Notes under the pieces: generated by a model | Seen by the model: only the letters and a program-made list of their open reading frames with translations | The model's database searches: none | What the model was told of the DNA's origin: nothing | NCBI RefSeq assembly: GCF_004358345.1 | Contig: NZ_CP037952.1 | Span: 3,782,001 to 3,846,000, forward strand | Length of the DNA: 64,000 nt | Source of the DNA: Parashewanella spongiae | Lineage (GTDB): Bacteria > Pseudomonadota > Gammaproteobacteria > Enterobacterales > Shewanellaceae | Direction: 5' to 3' | In this document: positions 47,075-55,553 of the stretch, one piece after another | How the letters are laid out: each line of letters begins with the position of its first letter | How positions within the stretch are numbered: the first letter of the stretch is position 1 | Made by a program: the position numbers and the translations under genes

Positions 47075-47407
47075 TTAATCAGGGTAGTGTAGGTTTAGCG
47101 GCTTAAACTCGCCAAGTTCAATTACTGCCGAATGCTGCTCAAGCAACACTTGAATGCGCTCCATTTGTTGCACACTTGGTAAATCGTAACGGCCATGACT
47201 ACAAACCAAAAAACCACCATTGCCGCCAGCACAATACATATTCATACTACCGAGAAGATCGCAAAAGTCATCGAGAAAATTATCTTCTTGCTCCTCGTTA
47301 TCGACGAGTTTCACCTTAAATTTTTGCCCGTAGACACTGTATTCATCGACAAAAAGCTTTTTCCTTAAACGGCGGTTCCGTTTTGCATTTAATTTTAATA
47401 CCATCAC
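47075..47407 (-). CDS. YggL-like (DUF469) protein
   Basis: A 110-residue protein. The start RNRRLRKKLFVDEY and the later LDDFCDLLGSMNMYCAGGNGGFLV match the layout of E. coli YggL, a small ribosome-associated protein. It may begin at the second methionine. The neighbouring small genes suggest a loose operon rather than a ribosomal locus. Confidence 0.75.
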   Translation of the reverse strand: MMVLKLNAKRNRRLRKKLFVDEYSVYGQKFKVKLVDNEEQEDNFLDDFCDLLGSMNMYCAGGNGGFLVCSHGRYDLPSVQQMERIQVLLEQHSAVIELGEFKPLNLHYPD

Positions 47408-47435
47408 TCACCTTCCAAATTACTTACAACTCCTT

Positions 47436-49667
47436 CTAAACAGTAGTACCAAACCGCTCTAGAAAAGCTTCACGAATTTGATTAATCACCACTCGTTTAA
47501 TCGAACGCTTTTTTAAATGTCCACGGATGAGCATTCTTGCCTTTAAGCTCAGTTTATCTTTCATGAATTCGTGGCGTAGTTTCAACCAAACAAAGAATAA
47601 GGTTTGAGCATCAATGACGCCATCATTGATAATGCTTTTTAACTTACTGATTACATGATCGTATTCACCATTTAGTTCCAAAGCATCCAAGTTGAATTGA
47701 GATTCATCATTTTGCTTTAAAATACGTTCAAGCCACTCTTCAACTGTTTGAGGGCGTGTTTCTTCTAAAGATATTTTTCGTAAAAAAGCTGGGATTTCCA
47801 AATGATCCAATTCGTTCATAGAAGGCGAACTGCTTGGAGCCATACATCTTCTGTCCTCTTCTATATCATCAAATTCAGGGCTAGAGCATGGTTCAAAGCT
47901 AAGGCTTTGTGAGTAGAGTTCTGATGTACTTTCATTTAATACCCTTCCCATGCCGAATGCACCGACTGGCATTTGATGTGGAATTTCTTGTAATTCAGGA
48001 AGTTTTGTAGCTTTATCTTCAGTTCGTACTTTTACTAATACGCAGCTGGTGTATTCAGTGACGAGTTGATAACGCTCAGAAACCTTTGCAGCGTCTTCAG
48101 GCGGCAGACTCTTTAATTTTTCATAAGCGGCTATGCGAGCCAGAGTGCTGACCGATTCTTCAGCTTTGGTCTCCGTTATCGGTAAACTAAACTCATGGAC
48201 GACTGACTCGAATTGATAAAAGTATTCAGGTGAACGAGTAAGTAAACCATCAGACCAACTGAAACTGTTACAGGTATCTCCTAAATAAAGCTCGGGTAAC
48301 GATGCTGGGAATGAAGTTGTAGTTATTGGCCAATCAATACATACGCTATGAACACAAGGTTGATCGATACGGTTAACGTGGCGAACAATCCGTTTAGCCA
48401 TATCATCGTTGACAGTTACAAACTCAGCCGCCCCTTTTGAACTTCTTGCTAACTCAGTCAAAAATGCTTCGTTAACGCTACTGCCAACACCAATAATAAA
48501 GTGACGGTGATTTGAGTTTTTTGCTGCTGAAGTAATTTCTTCTGCTTGCCAAACCGCCCCGTCTGTTATGAGCAAAAGCTCGGTTCTAGCATCAAGCATA
48601 GAAGTGAGGCTATAACTACGCTGCAGGGCTTCACGCATTTCAGTTCCGCCCATGTTCGCGTAAATATCAGTAACTGATTTTATCGCCAGCTGAATTTGTG
48701 CAGATGAAGCATTAACCATTGTGTCAAACATTAATTTGGTGCGGCTACCAAATAGCACGATGTTAAAATAATCTTTCGGGGTTAAAGATAAGAGCACTTG
48801 GTGCACAGCAAATTTAGCTTGTTCAATCGAATCGCCCATCATTGAGCCTGAACAATCAACAACAATCTTCAGATTACGCCCTGATTGACTCGTATTGTTA
48901 ATTAATGGTGGGCATAAAGATGCCAAATGTACTTGGCCATCAATGTCATTGCCAGTGAGCGCTTCACCGATATAGCCGTCAGGCTTACTAATGGACAACA
49001 CTAAATCACGATCCATTAAGTTACTGTTTTCAGCCAAATTGACTGATGTACAACCCTGTTGATGTGCTGTCGCTAACGAGTGTGTTGATGACGCAATTCT
49101 GGCCGAGGCCAATATTCCCTCTATTAATAATTCAAAACTAAACGGATATTCGGCCACTAGACTATGACGGGGTTGTTCATGCGGCTCGAATCCTGCTCGC
49201 AAAGGCTGCCCATATCGAGGTGTAAAGGTTGTTGGAAAATAAAAGCGTAATTGCTCGCCTTGCCATTGCAATAACTGTGCATATTTAATGCGAATTACTG
49301 CCATCTCGTAAGGCAATAAATTTCCGAGGTTAACGCTATAAAATCCTGGGGAAACTTTACTCAATAATACAGCAGTATTGCCATCTTCTATTGCTTCTTC
49401 ATACTCTTGTTCTGCGGCCGCTTTCGCTGAAACATGACCTTTTAGTGTTTCGCCATTAATCACTACTTCTAAACTGAGTAACACGGCATCAAGTGGAAGT
49501 GGAAAACTGTAAACGGTTTCAATATTTGTATCACAATCATTTAAATAGTGCTGTTCGATACTGACTTCAGCCAAAATACCATTCAAATTGGCATTAACAG
49601 TCACGGCTTGCAATGGAATTGATGCATGATCTGTCGATGTTAATAACGCTTGAGGCATAAAACTCAT
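47436..49667 (-). CDS. VIT and von Willebrand factor A domain protein
   Basis: A 743-residue protein. Residues about 5-135 form a VIT domain (VSIEQHYLNDCDTNIETVYSF), the part of inter-alpha-trypsin inhibitor heavy chains that precedes VWA. The VWA metal site D271-C-S-G-S-M275 is in IVVDCSGSMMG, followed by the VWA helices. The C-terminal 250 residues are helical and unassigned. There is no N-terminal signal peptide, so it probably acts in the cytoplasm. The start overlaps the end of the MerR-type gene by four bases (ATGA), so the two are translated together. Confidence 0.86.
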   Translation of the reverse strand: MSFMPQALLTSTDHASIPLQAVTVNANLNGILAEVSIEQHYLNDCDTNIETVYSFPLPLDAVLLSLEVVINGETLKGHVSAKAAAEQEYEEAIEDGNTAVLLSKVSPGFYSVNLGNLLPYEMAVIRIKYAQLLQWQGEQLRFYFPTTFTPRYGQPLRAGFEPHEQPRHSLVAEYPFSFELLIEGILASARIASSTHSLATAHQQGCTSVNLAENSNLMDRDLVLSISKPDGYIGEALTGNDIDGQVHLASLCPPLINNTSQSGRNLKIVVDCSGSMMGDSIEQAKFAVHQVLLSLTPKDYFNIVLFGSRTKLMFDTMVNASSAQIQLAIKSVTDIYANMGGTEMREALQRSYSLTSMLDARTELLLITDGAVWQAEEITSAAKNSNHRHFIIGVGSSVNEAFLTELARSSKGAAEFVTVNDDMAKRIVRHVNRIDQPCVHSVCIDWPITTTSFPASLPELYLGDTCNSFSWSDGLLTRSPEYFYQFESVVHEFSLPITETKAEESVSTLARIAAYEKLKSLPPEDAAKVSERYQLVTEYTSCVLVKVRTEDKATKLPELQEIPHQMPVGAFGMGRVLNESTSELYSQSLSFEPCSSPEFDDIEEDRRCMAPSSSPSMNELDHLEIPAFLRKISLEETRPQTVEEWLERILKQNDESQFNLDALELNGEYDHVISKLKSIINDGVIDAQTLFFVWLKLRHEFMKDKLSLKARMLIRGHLKKRSIKRVVINQIREAFLERFGTTV

Positions 49668-50074
49668 TCCTTGATGTTGTTATAAGCGGAAAGAACTGTC
49701 GAGATAAGTTGTCGCATTTGATCTGAATTCAGCCCAGCTTTAGTAGGTTCAATTTGTAATGTCAGCCCATCAGCAATATGAACATGGCTACAGACTTCAA
49801 TATCACCGGGTTGTTTGGGTTTGATAGGAGGAATAGGTTTAGAGTCACCATTACTGTTAAGTAACTCTTTGATCCGCTCTAATGACAAACCAGCATCTTG
49901 CCATTTACGGATCTCAAGTAATTGTTCAAGATGCTGTTGATGATAAAACGCAGCACGCCCTGTACCTTCAGGTGCTGAAAGTATTTGTTTTTGAATGTAG
50001 AACCGTACTGTTCGTGGCGTTAAATCCACTAACTTGCACAATTCAGCTAAAGAGTATTGATTTGATGTTTTCAT
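49664..50074 (-). CDS. MerR-family regulator paired with the VIT-VWA gene
   Basis: A 136-residue protein. The N-terminal winged helix YSLAELCKLVDLTPRTVRFYIQKQIL is MerR-type, followed by a dimer helix (residues 58-75). The C-terminal part lacks the usual cysteine metal site, so the signal is not a metal of the MerR kind. It precedes and overlaps the VIT-VWA gene, which is the likely target or partner. Confidence 0.85.
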   Translation of the reverse strand: MKTSNQYSLAELCKLVDLTPRTVRFYIQKQILSAPEGTGRAAFYHQQHLEQLLEIRKWQDAGLSLERIKELLNSNGDSKPIPPIKPKQPGDIEVCSHVHIADGLTLQIEPTKAGLNSDQMRQLISTVLSAYNNIKE

Positions 50075-50252
50075 GACACCAATACTATACAGTTATAGTG
50101 TCACCATCAAGTGTTAAGTTAATTAAAGTGCAGATGATCAATTAGAAAATGAAATTCAATTGTGAATGCTCAAATTCAACTGATATTTTTTTGTGTCTTA
50201 GCTTTACTTTTTTCACGAAGCCAATAGACAGAGCTGTTAGTCTTTTTCATTT

Positions 50253-51892
50253 GGGTGTAGATCTTTTTGATCGACGAAAACCATGAAAAGATCATTAATT
50301 ATCAATTGGATGGGTTTAATAAATGGTGCGAAAGGAGCAATTTTATAGTACTTATCAGTTTCCACACACAACAAGTATATAAAAAGGCTCCTTTCATGAA
50401 ACTAGCATACTCAAACTCACTCGAATTTTCATTCTTTTCTGAAGCCAAATTGCAATTTGAACGTATTATTTCGCACCTCGAAGACGAGCAAGTTAAGCAA
50501 GAGAGCCATGGAGAAGTTGAAGCTTATATCGATACCGAAGGAACTGAGTTGTTGCGGTGTTTATTACAGGGTTTCTTAGATATCAAAACCGCTGAAGAGC
50601 CCCGTCAGCAAGTTTGTTCCAACCGTGACATTGCATTGAATCATTTGAAAAATAACTGCAAACGAAACTTAGAAAGTTTATTTGGTACCGTAACGATGCA
50701 TCGAAAAGGTTACAGTCAACGTCGGTGTGATAGCGTGTTTCCAATGGATGGTGAGCTGAATCTTTCGAAAGATAAATACTCTGATGGTGTACGCCTAAGA
50801 CTCGCTACAGAAGCAGTCAAAGGCTCATATGATGATGCAGTAAGCTCAATAGATACCACCACAGGTGCGCACGTGCCCAAGCGACAAGCAAGGCAAATTG
50901 TGCAGGATATTGCACAAGATTTTGATGGTTTTTATCTCCAGCAGAGATACCTTAAGCCAGAAAATACATCTGATTTACTGGTATTGACTATGGATGGAAA
51001 AGGCATCGTTATGCAACCTAATAGCTTGAGAGAGGGCACGCAAAAAGCAGCGAAACAACAGAAGCTCAAAGGACGCCTAAGTGCTGGAGAAAAAAAAGAC
51101 CGCAAACGAATGGCAGAAGTTGCAGCGGTATACACCACCAAGCCTTTGCATCGTACCCCAGAATCAATCATGTCTAGAAACGATAATTCAAATGTTCGTC
51201 CATTACGTGTGCCACCAAGAAATAAACGTGTGTGGGCAAGCGTAGAAAGAAGCGCTGCGACTGTGATTGAAGAAGCATTTTTAGAAGCTCTGGAACGAGA
51301 CCCAACTCAAAGCCGTCAGTGGGTTGTACTCGTTGATGGTCATCCTCATCAGCTAAAACAAATTTATCGGGTGATGAAGAAACTCAACATCAATGCAACG
51401 GTGGTCATGGATTTCATCCATGTGCTTGAATATCTCTGGAAAGCGGCGTGGTGCTTATTTGAAAAAGATGATCCAGAAGTCGAAGATTGGATAGAAAAGC
51501 GAGCGACTGAAATCTTACGAGGTAATGCGTCACAAGTAGCAAAAGGCCTTGGGATCAGTGCAACAAAACGGAAATTAAAACAACGAGAAGGCATTAATAA
51601 GTGCATCGGTTATCTATTGAGAAATAAATCAAGATTAGAATACGGTAAAGCGTTAGAGCAAGGTTTCCCAATTGCTAGCGGTGTCATTGAGGGAGCTTGT
51701 CGTCATCTGATTAATGATAGGTTGGATATCACTGGAGCGAGATGGAGTCTTGAAGGTGCAGAAGCTATATTAAAACTTAGGTCGTTAAGATCGAGTGGTG
51801 ATATTGAAAAGTATTGGGAGTATCACAAAAAGCAATCCAAACAGAGGTTATACAGATGTGGATAACTTCGTCGTTTTAAAAGACCCACACCC
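50253..51892 (+). mobile_element. ISKra4-family insertion sequence, copy B
   Basis: A 1640-base element, same length and ends as copy A but in the opposite orientation. The target duplication TTTTCATTT (9 bases) lies at 50244-50252 and 51893-51901. It interrupts an OST-HTH gene. Confidence 0.95.
50396..51865 (+). CDS. ISKra4-family transposase, copy B
   Basis: A 489-residue transposase with no residue differences from copy A, intact, with the same start (MKLAYSNSLEFSFF) after AAGG. Identity between copies suggests recent movement within this genome. Confidence 0.93.
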   Translation: MKLAYSNSLEFSFFSEAKLQFERIISHLEDEQVKQESHGEVEAYIDTEGTELLRCLLQGFLDIKTAEEPRQQVCSNRDIALNHLKNNCKRNLESLFGTVTMHRKGYSQRRCDSVFPMDGELNLSKDKYSDGVRLRLATEAVKGSYDDAVSSIDTTTGAHVPKRQARQIVQDIAQDFDGFYLQQRYLKPENTSDLLVLTMDGKGIVMQPNSLREGTQKAAKQQKLKGRLSAGEKKDRKRMAEVAAVYTTKPLHRTPESIMSRNDNSNVRPLRVPPRNKRVWASVERSAATVIEEAFLEALERDPTQSRQWVVLVDGHPHQLKQIYRVMKKLNINATVVMDFIHVLEYLWKAAWCLFEKDDPEVEDWIEKRATEILRGNASQVAKGLGISATKRKLKQREGINKCIGYLLRNKSRLEYGKALEQGFPIASGVIEGACRHLINDRLDITGARWSLEGAEAILKLRSLRSSGDIEKYWEYHKKQSKQRLYRCG

Positions 51893-52173
51893 TTTTCATT
51901 TCAAACAAATCAATAGCTAATAGCAGATCACTTAACTTCTTGTAACCATAATTACGCTGATCAAATGAAGCATGATTTGAAATGTGGCTGCCAACTAAAT
52001 TTAACCTTGCCCAACCATCATCCTCTTCAACTGCCGTAATTGCTTGCCTAATCAAACTTATTAATTTGGCATCTCTTTTTAACTTACTACCTGTCAATAA
52101 CCGTATTTCTTCCGCTTTATTGATTTAAGTATCAAGATACAAAAACTTTAAAAAAGAGTCCATTATCTGTGAT

Positions 52174-52360
52174 TTTCTATGCTGTGTGTGCGGCAGCTGA
52201 CATTCGTACTGTCTGTATATTCGATAATTAGACTTTCTAAGCTGCGTGTGCGGCAGCTGACGTCCTAATCATCCAGATATGAATTTCTCACATTTTCTAA
52301 GCTGCGTGTGCGGCAGCTGACCCCGTTGAGTCTATGAAGTGAATTGCATTAGCTTTCTAA
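52174..52360 (-). CRISPR. Orphan type I-F-like CRISPR remnant
   Basis: Three 28-base repeats at 52174, 52234 and 52294 are separated by 32-base spacers, a 60-base period that is exact. Repeats 2 and 3 start TTTCTAAGCTGC and end GCGGCAGCTGAC; read on the minus strand they end CAGCTTAGAAA, as in type I-F repeats, with a small AGCTGC/GCAGCT stem. Repeat 1 has two changes, as expected for the terminal repeat far from the leader. A fourth repeat begins on period at 52354 (TTTCTAA) but is cut by the IS4-type element at 52359-52361. There are no cas genes in the window. Confidence 0.85.
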
Positions 52361-52391
52361 CTCAAGTTTCGGAGTTCATTTTTAGCTAAAA

Positions 52392-54014
52392 TCATGGGTA
52401 CTTTCCAGTAGAAATAGCCTCTTGGCGTAATGTAAAAGTATCCATTTGCATGACTTGATTAAAAAACGAGGTCACTTCTTCGTTGATTTTATTCAGTATG
52501 ATTTCGCTTTCTGTTGTTGATAACGAAGAAATACTAGAAACTGCATCGCTGATCAAAGCCTTAATTAAGCCCCATAATTTACAAGCAAAATCTAAATTTT
52601 GTAGACTGTCGCAAAGTAGGTTCCTTGAGTCACAGACTTTGCTGTTTTCATCATTTTGCTTCGCATGCAGAAGCAAACAAAACCTCAACCCTGTTAGATG
52701 AATTGAAGCAATATAAGCACTGTAATGACGACTTTGCTCACTCAAAAAGCCAAGATGTTGTTTGGCTTCCTTGAAGTACACTTCAATTCCCCAACGCAAA
52801 GCGTAAATCTCAAGAATTTTTTCATCGCTTAGCGAAGCGTCCGTACTTAAAAATAATGCCCAATCGTGTTTACCTCCTTTTTTCTTATCAGGATTAACAC
52901 CTCGACAAAAGACGAGTTTAACCTTAATCCAATTCGGCTCAAGCTTTGCCGTTTCTGCTAGATTCAACTCAACGACAATGGACTTTGTTTGATAAGGCAA
53001 CCCTGCTAGTTTTTGTCATCGGCCTTTTACTTGAGTTTTGAATAGTTCGGCGGCACTGCACTCTGATTTATCCGCTAAGCGGTACTTCATTTTGTTTTTT
53101 TCATTCGGAGAATAGCCGTCAAATCATGCTCAAGCGTCATGCTGATAATAGGCTTGGTGGCAAACCAAGAGTCTGCAAGAAAATAATCAGCTTCAATACC
53201 AACTCCCAGCGCACGTTTAACCATACCTGCAACCATAGCAGGCTTAGTTTGAGCCACAGATTGCTTGTAACGTTTAATCTTTAAATTTATGGGTTAGAGG
53301 TTGTGCTTTGGTTTGACTGATGAAGAGTTCATTATCCAGTGGGACAAATTGACTATCAGAAGCGTAGCCAAAACTCAGTACTTGCTGTCCCATAACACAA
53401 CGCCCTGTCAAATGGTCGAAGTGACTGGATACGCCGGGCATTTTCTTACCACGACGTTGCTTTACTGAATCATCGACAACCAAAGCTCTGGCTTTACTCT
53501 TGCCTTCCTGTTTTATGAGTTTTTTAGCGGTGTAAAGTTGCAGTTTTCTCCAATTCAAGTCTTCTCGGTTGAGTAAATCATAAAGCACATCTTTCTTAGC
53601 AGAAGAAAAGCTGAGTAGTGACTCTTTAGGGAACTAGCGATTTAGAAAGTACCAATCAATATTTTAAATTTTTTTTGTCATACCTGCAAAGGCTGGTATC
53701 CAGTGACTTTTATAGAAAAGCTTAAAGGCACTAGACTCCAGCCTGCGCTGGAGTGACGAGGATTCATCGGTATACTGTCTTCCGCAGCGTCCCTTAGCAA
53801 ACATAGATATGGTATCAACCTTCAACCAAACCCAAAGCATTAGTAAGTAAACGGCTTCGGTTGCTTCAATACCCGAACGTTTACTGAAGCCACAAGATGT
53901 CAACATTGAAACAAAACCAAGCTGTTTCCATGATGTGCTGAACGAATTATCAATTTGAGTGCCTGAACGCTGTAAAAAATTAGAAGTAAGTGATGGTAGA
54001 GAAAGTGATTTCAT
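52392..54014 (-). pseudogene. IS4-family transposase, broken
   Basis: Pieces of one DDE transposase can be followed along the minus strand: MKSLSLPSLTSNFLQ (start 54014), then after the MITE VVDDSVKQRRGKK (first D), then in another frame DYFLADSWFATKP (second D), and YALRWGIEVYFKEAK, the Y-R-E-K signature with the catalytic E. The frame is broken by the MITE at 53629-53793, by a shift near 53270-53290, and by another near 53000-53100. It is clearly inactive. Confidence 0.85.
53629..53793. repeat. MITE copy 2 (165 bases) in the IS4 transposase
   Basis: Nearly identical to copy 1 at 35355 (GGGAACTAGCG to GCAGCGTCCC), with TTA on each side (53626-53628, 53794-53796). One frame through it gives the WIPAFAGMT-type peptide that such repeats often produce. 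It inserted after the IS4 element had settled. Confidence 0.9.
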
Positions 54015-54204
54015 GTCAATATTTGTCTGAGAGTTGGTGTGTTTTAGTTTTTGTCTAAGCAACAAGATTATAACACATTAACTCTCATCTTTTCTTTATA
54101 TATCAGTAAAATACGCTCACTTCATTATTGAATCTGAACTCCGAAACTTGAGTTATAAGAAATATTCAAAGAGCATTAAACTTGTTTTGAACTTAGTATT
54201 CTTA

Positions 54205-54267
54205 AGGACTGTCCTAAATTCGTAAGTTGTCATTTCACTTGCTGAAGTGTCCCTTGTGAACGAATTT
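54205..54267. promoter_or_regulatory. Palindrome cluster upstream of a repressor gene
   Basis: Three symmetrical sites lie within 63 bases: AGGACTGTCCT (54205-54215), arms AAATTCGT (54216-54223) and ACGAATTT (54260-54267), and between these CACTT-GCTG-AAGTG (54236-54249). They end 55 bases before the repressor start and are good operator candidates. Confidence 0.55.
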
Positions 54268-54321
54268 GATAGTGTTTGTGTAATAATTAGCCCATAAAAG
54301 CCATTAATTTAGAAGTAACGG

Positions 54322-54960
54322 ATGCCGACAACAGATACCAAAGTGCAATTCAGTCAACGTCTAAATCAGCTGTTAGACAGACATAATTTCCCTCCTAAGA
54401 ACATGGGAAGGATCACTTTACTATCCGATCTGTTTGAGATTACACATAAAGGCGCTGGGAATTGGCTAAACGGCAAAGCGATACCATCAAGAAAAATGCT
54501 TAAGGTGATTGGTGAGCATTTTGGTGTTTCTGTTGATTGGCTTATCTTTGGACATCAACCTGACGAGTCTTTACCATCAGGGAATATTGATATTCCTGTT
54601 ATTACCAAGGAGCAAATATTACCTTTCTTAAATAGTGGCATATCAGACTTTAACCAATACATTTCTGTGCAAGATCGCATCAGTTCAAAAGCTTTTGTAA
54701 TTGATGCTAAGGACAGTGGTTTTGAGTTGGACTTCTTACTATCAAACAGTGCCAAGCTAGTTTTTGATCCTGATCTACCTCCGCAAGATAAACGCTTCGC
54801 CTTGATTCAGGTTAATGATGTTCTTTTGATCAAGCAATTACTTGAATACGATAAAGGTAACTTTGCAGTGAAATCGGTTAATAAAGGAGGCCAGTCAGAA
54901 TTAAAAATGCTCAACAAAGGCAATTCAATTCTGGCTGTACTGATTGAGATTAGGTTTTAG
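54322..54960 (+). CDS. Phage-type repressor with degenerate S24-like domain
   Basis: A 212-residue protein with an N-terminal HTH (about residues 10-70: GRITLLSDLFEITHKGAGNW) and a C-terminal LexA-fold region. The usual GDSM motif is replaced by AKDSGFE, so self-cleavage is uncertain, and a lysine follows in VLLIKQLL. It probably represses a neighbouring promoter through the palindromes upstream. The gene is followed within 20 bases by a group II intron. Confidence 0.8.
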   Translation: MPTTDTKVQFSQRLNQLLDRHNFPPKNMGRITLLSDLFEITHKGAGNWLNGKAIPSRKMLKVIGEHFGVSVDWLIFGHQPDESLPSGNIDIPVITKEQILPFLNSGISDFNQYISVQDRISSKAFVIDAKDSGFELDFLLSNSAKLVFDPDLPPQDKRFALIQVNDVLLIKQLLEYDKGNFAVKSVNKGGQSELKMLNKGNSILAVLIEIRF

Positions 54961-55553
54961 AGCTGACTCGTTTTTGGACGTGCGACGTGAAGTCGTATGA
55001 AGCGCTGTTCACCGCTTAGAGTGAACCTGCCGTATCACCGGTTGAACCTAGGACTCTGAATAAAGTAGCGAGTCTGACAATGTAATGAAGTCGATTCGAC
55101 GGGAAAATAATCGTGAGAGGACGTTCCTCCTGATAACCACATGAATCGGGTAAGTGCTAGGTAGTCAGTATGATGAAATATGTGAATCCATGCAAGGTGC
55201 GTTATGCGATAGAGCAGCGGAAGTGGTTATTACGCTGTGGCCAAAAGGCATTGAGAGTTGGCAAAGAAATTGTCCAATGTTCTTTCGTGATCAACAAATC
55301 TCTCCGCACTATAGTGGGCATCTAACCTGATATTGCGTGACATACGGAACACGGTAAGCCTGTACCGCTCCCACTGAGAAAGCTGTCTGCGAAGAGAGCC
55401 GATTAGCTGTGCAAGTAAAGGAGGCTGGAAAAAGCAAATGCTGCATTGTAATGATGCATATACAGACTTGTGTCTGGCGCGAAAGCGAGCCTACTTCCAG
55501 CTGGTCTCCCGTTGCAAGAGATTTTGAGGAACTTTATTAATGAAGAAACGCAA

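Larger units (their letters stand above)
50176..52124 (-). pseudogene. OST-HTH/LOTUS domain gene, cut by ISKra4 copy B
   Basis: The upstream piece (52124-51893) reads GWARLNLVGSHISNHASFDQ and on to LSDLLLAIDLFEMK, the pattern of an OST-HTH (LOTUS) domain. Across the insertion it continues KTNSSVYWLREKSKAKTQ to a stop at 50176-50178, an end normal for this domain. The 9-base duplication TTTTCATTT fits the join. The N-terminal NYN nuclease-like part usually found with this domain is missing, since a stop lies near 52124, so the gene was already truncated. OST-HTH domains bind RNA. Confidence 0.7.
52359..54154 (-). mobile_element. IS4-family element, decayed, with a MITE inside
   Basis: Terminal inverted repeats AACTCAAGTTTCGGAGTTCA (52359-52378) and its complement ending 54154 bound the element. 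It is 1.8 kb, or about 1.63 kb without the MITE. No target duplication is visible and the CRISPR array does not continue on its right side, so the insertion was followed by a deletion or rearrangement. Confidence 0.85.

Noticed and set aside
53664-54065. 133-codon frame ending in a WIPAFAGMT-type peptide
   Set aside because: The last part is the MITE read through; only the first part belongs to the IS4 transposase.
52100-54200. cas genes near the CRISPR remnant
   Set aside because: All coding pieces here belong to the IS4 transposase or the OST-HTH gene; nothing resembles Cas1, Cas3 or Csy proteins.
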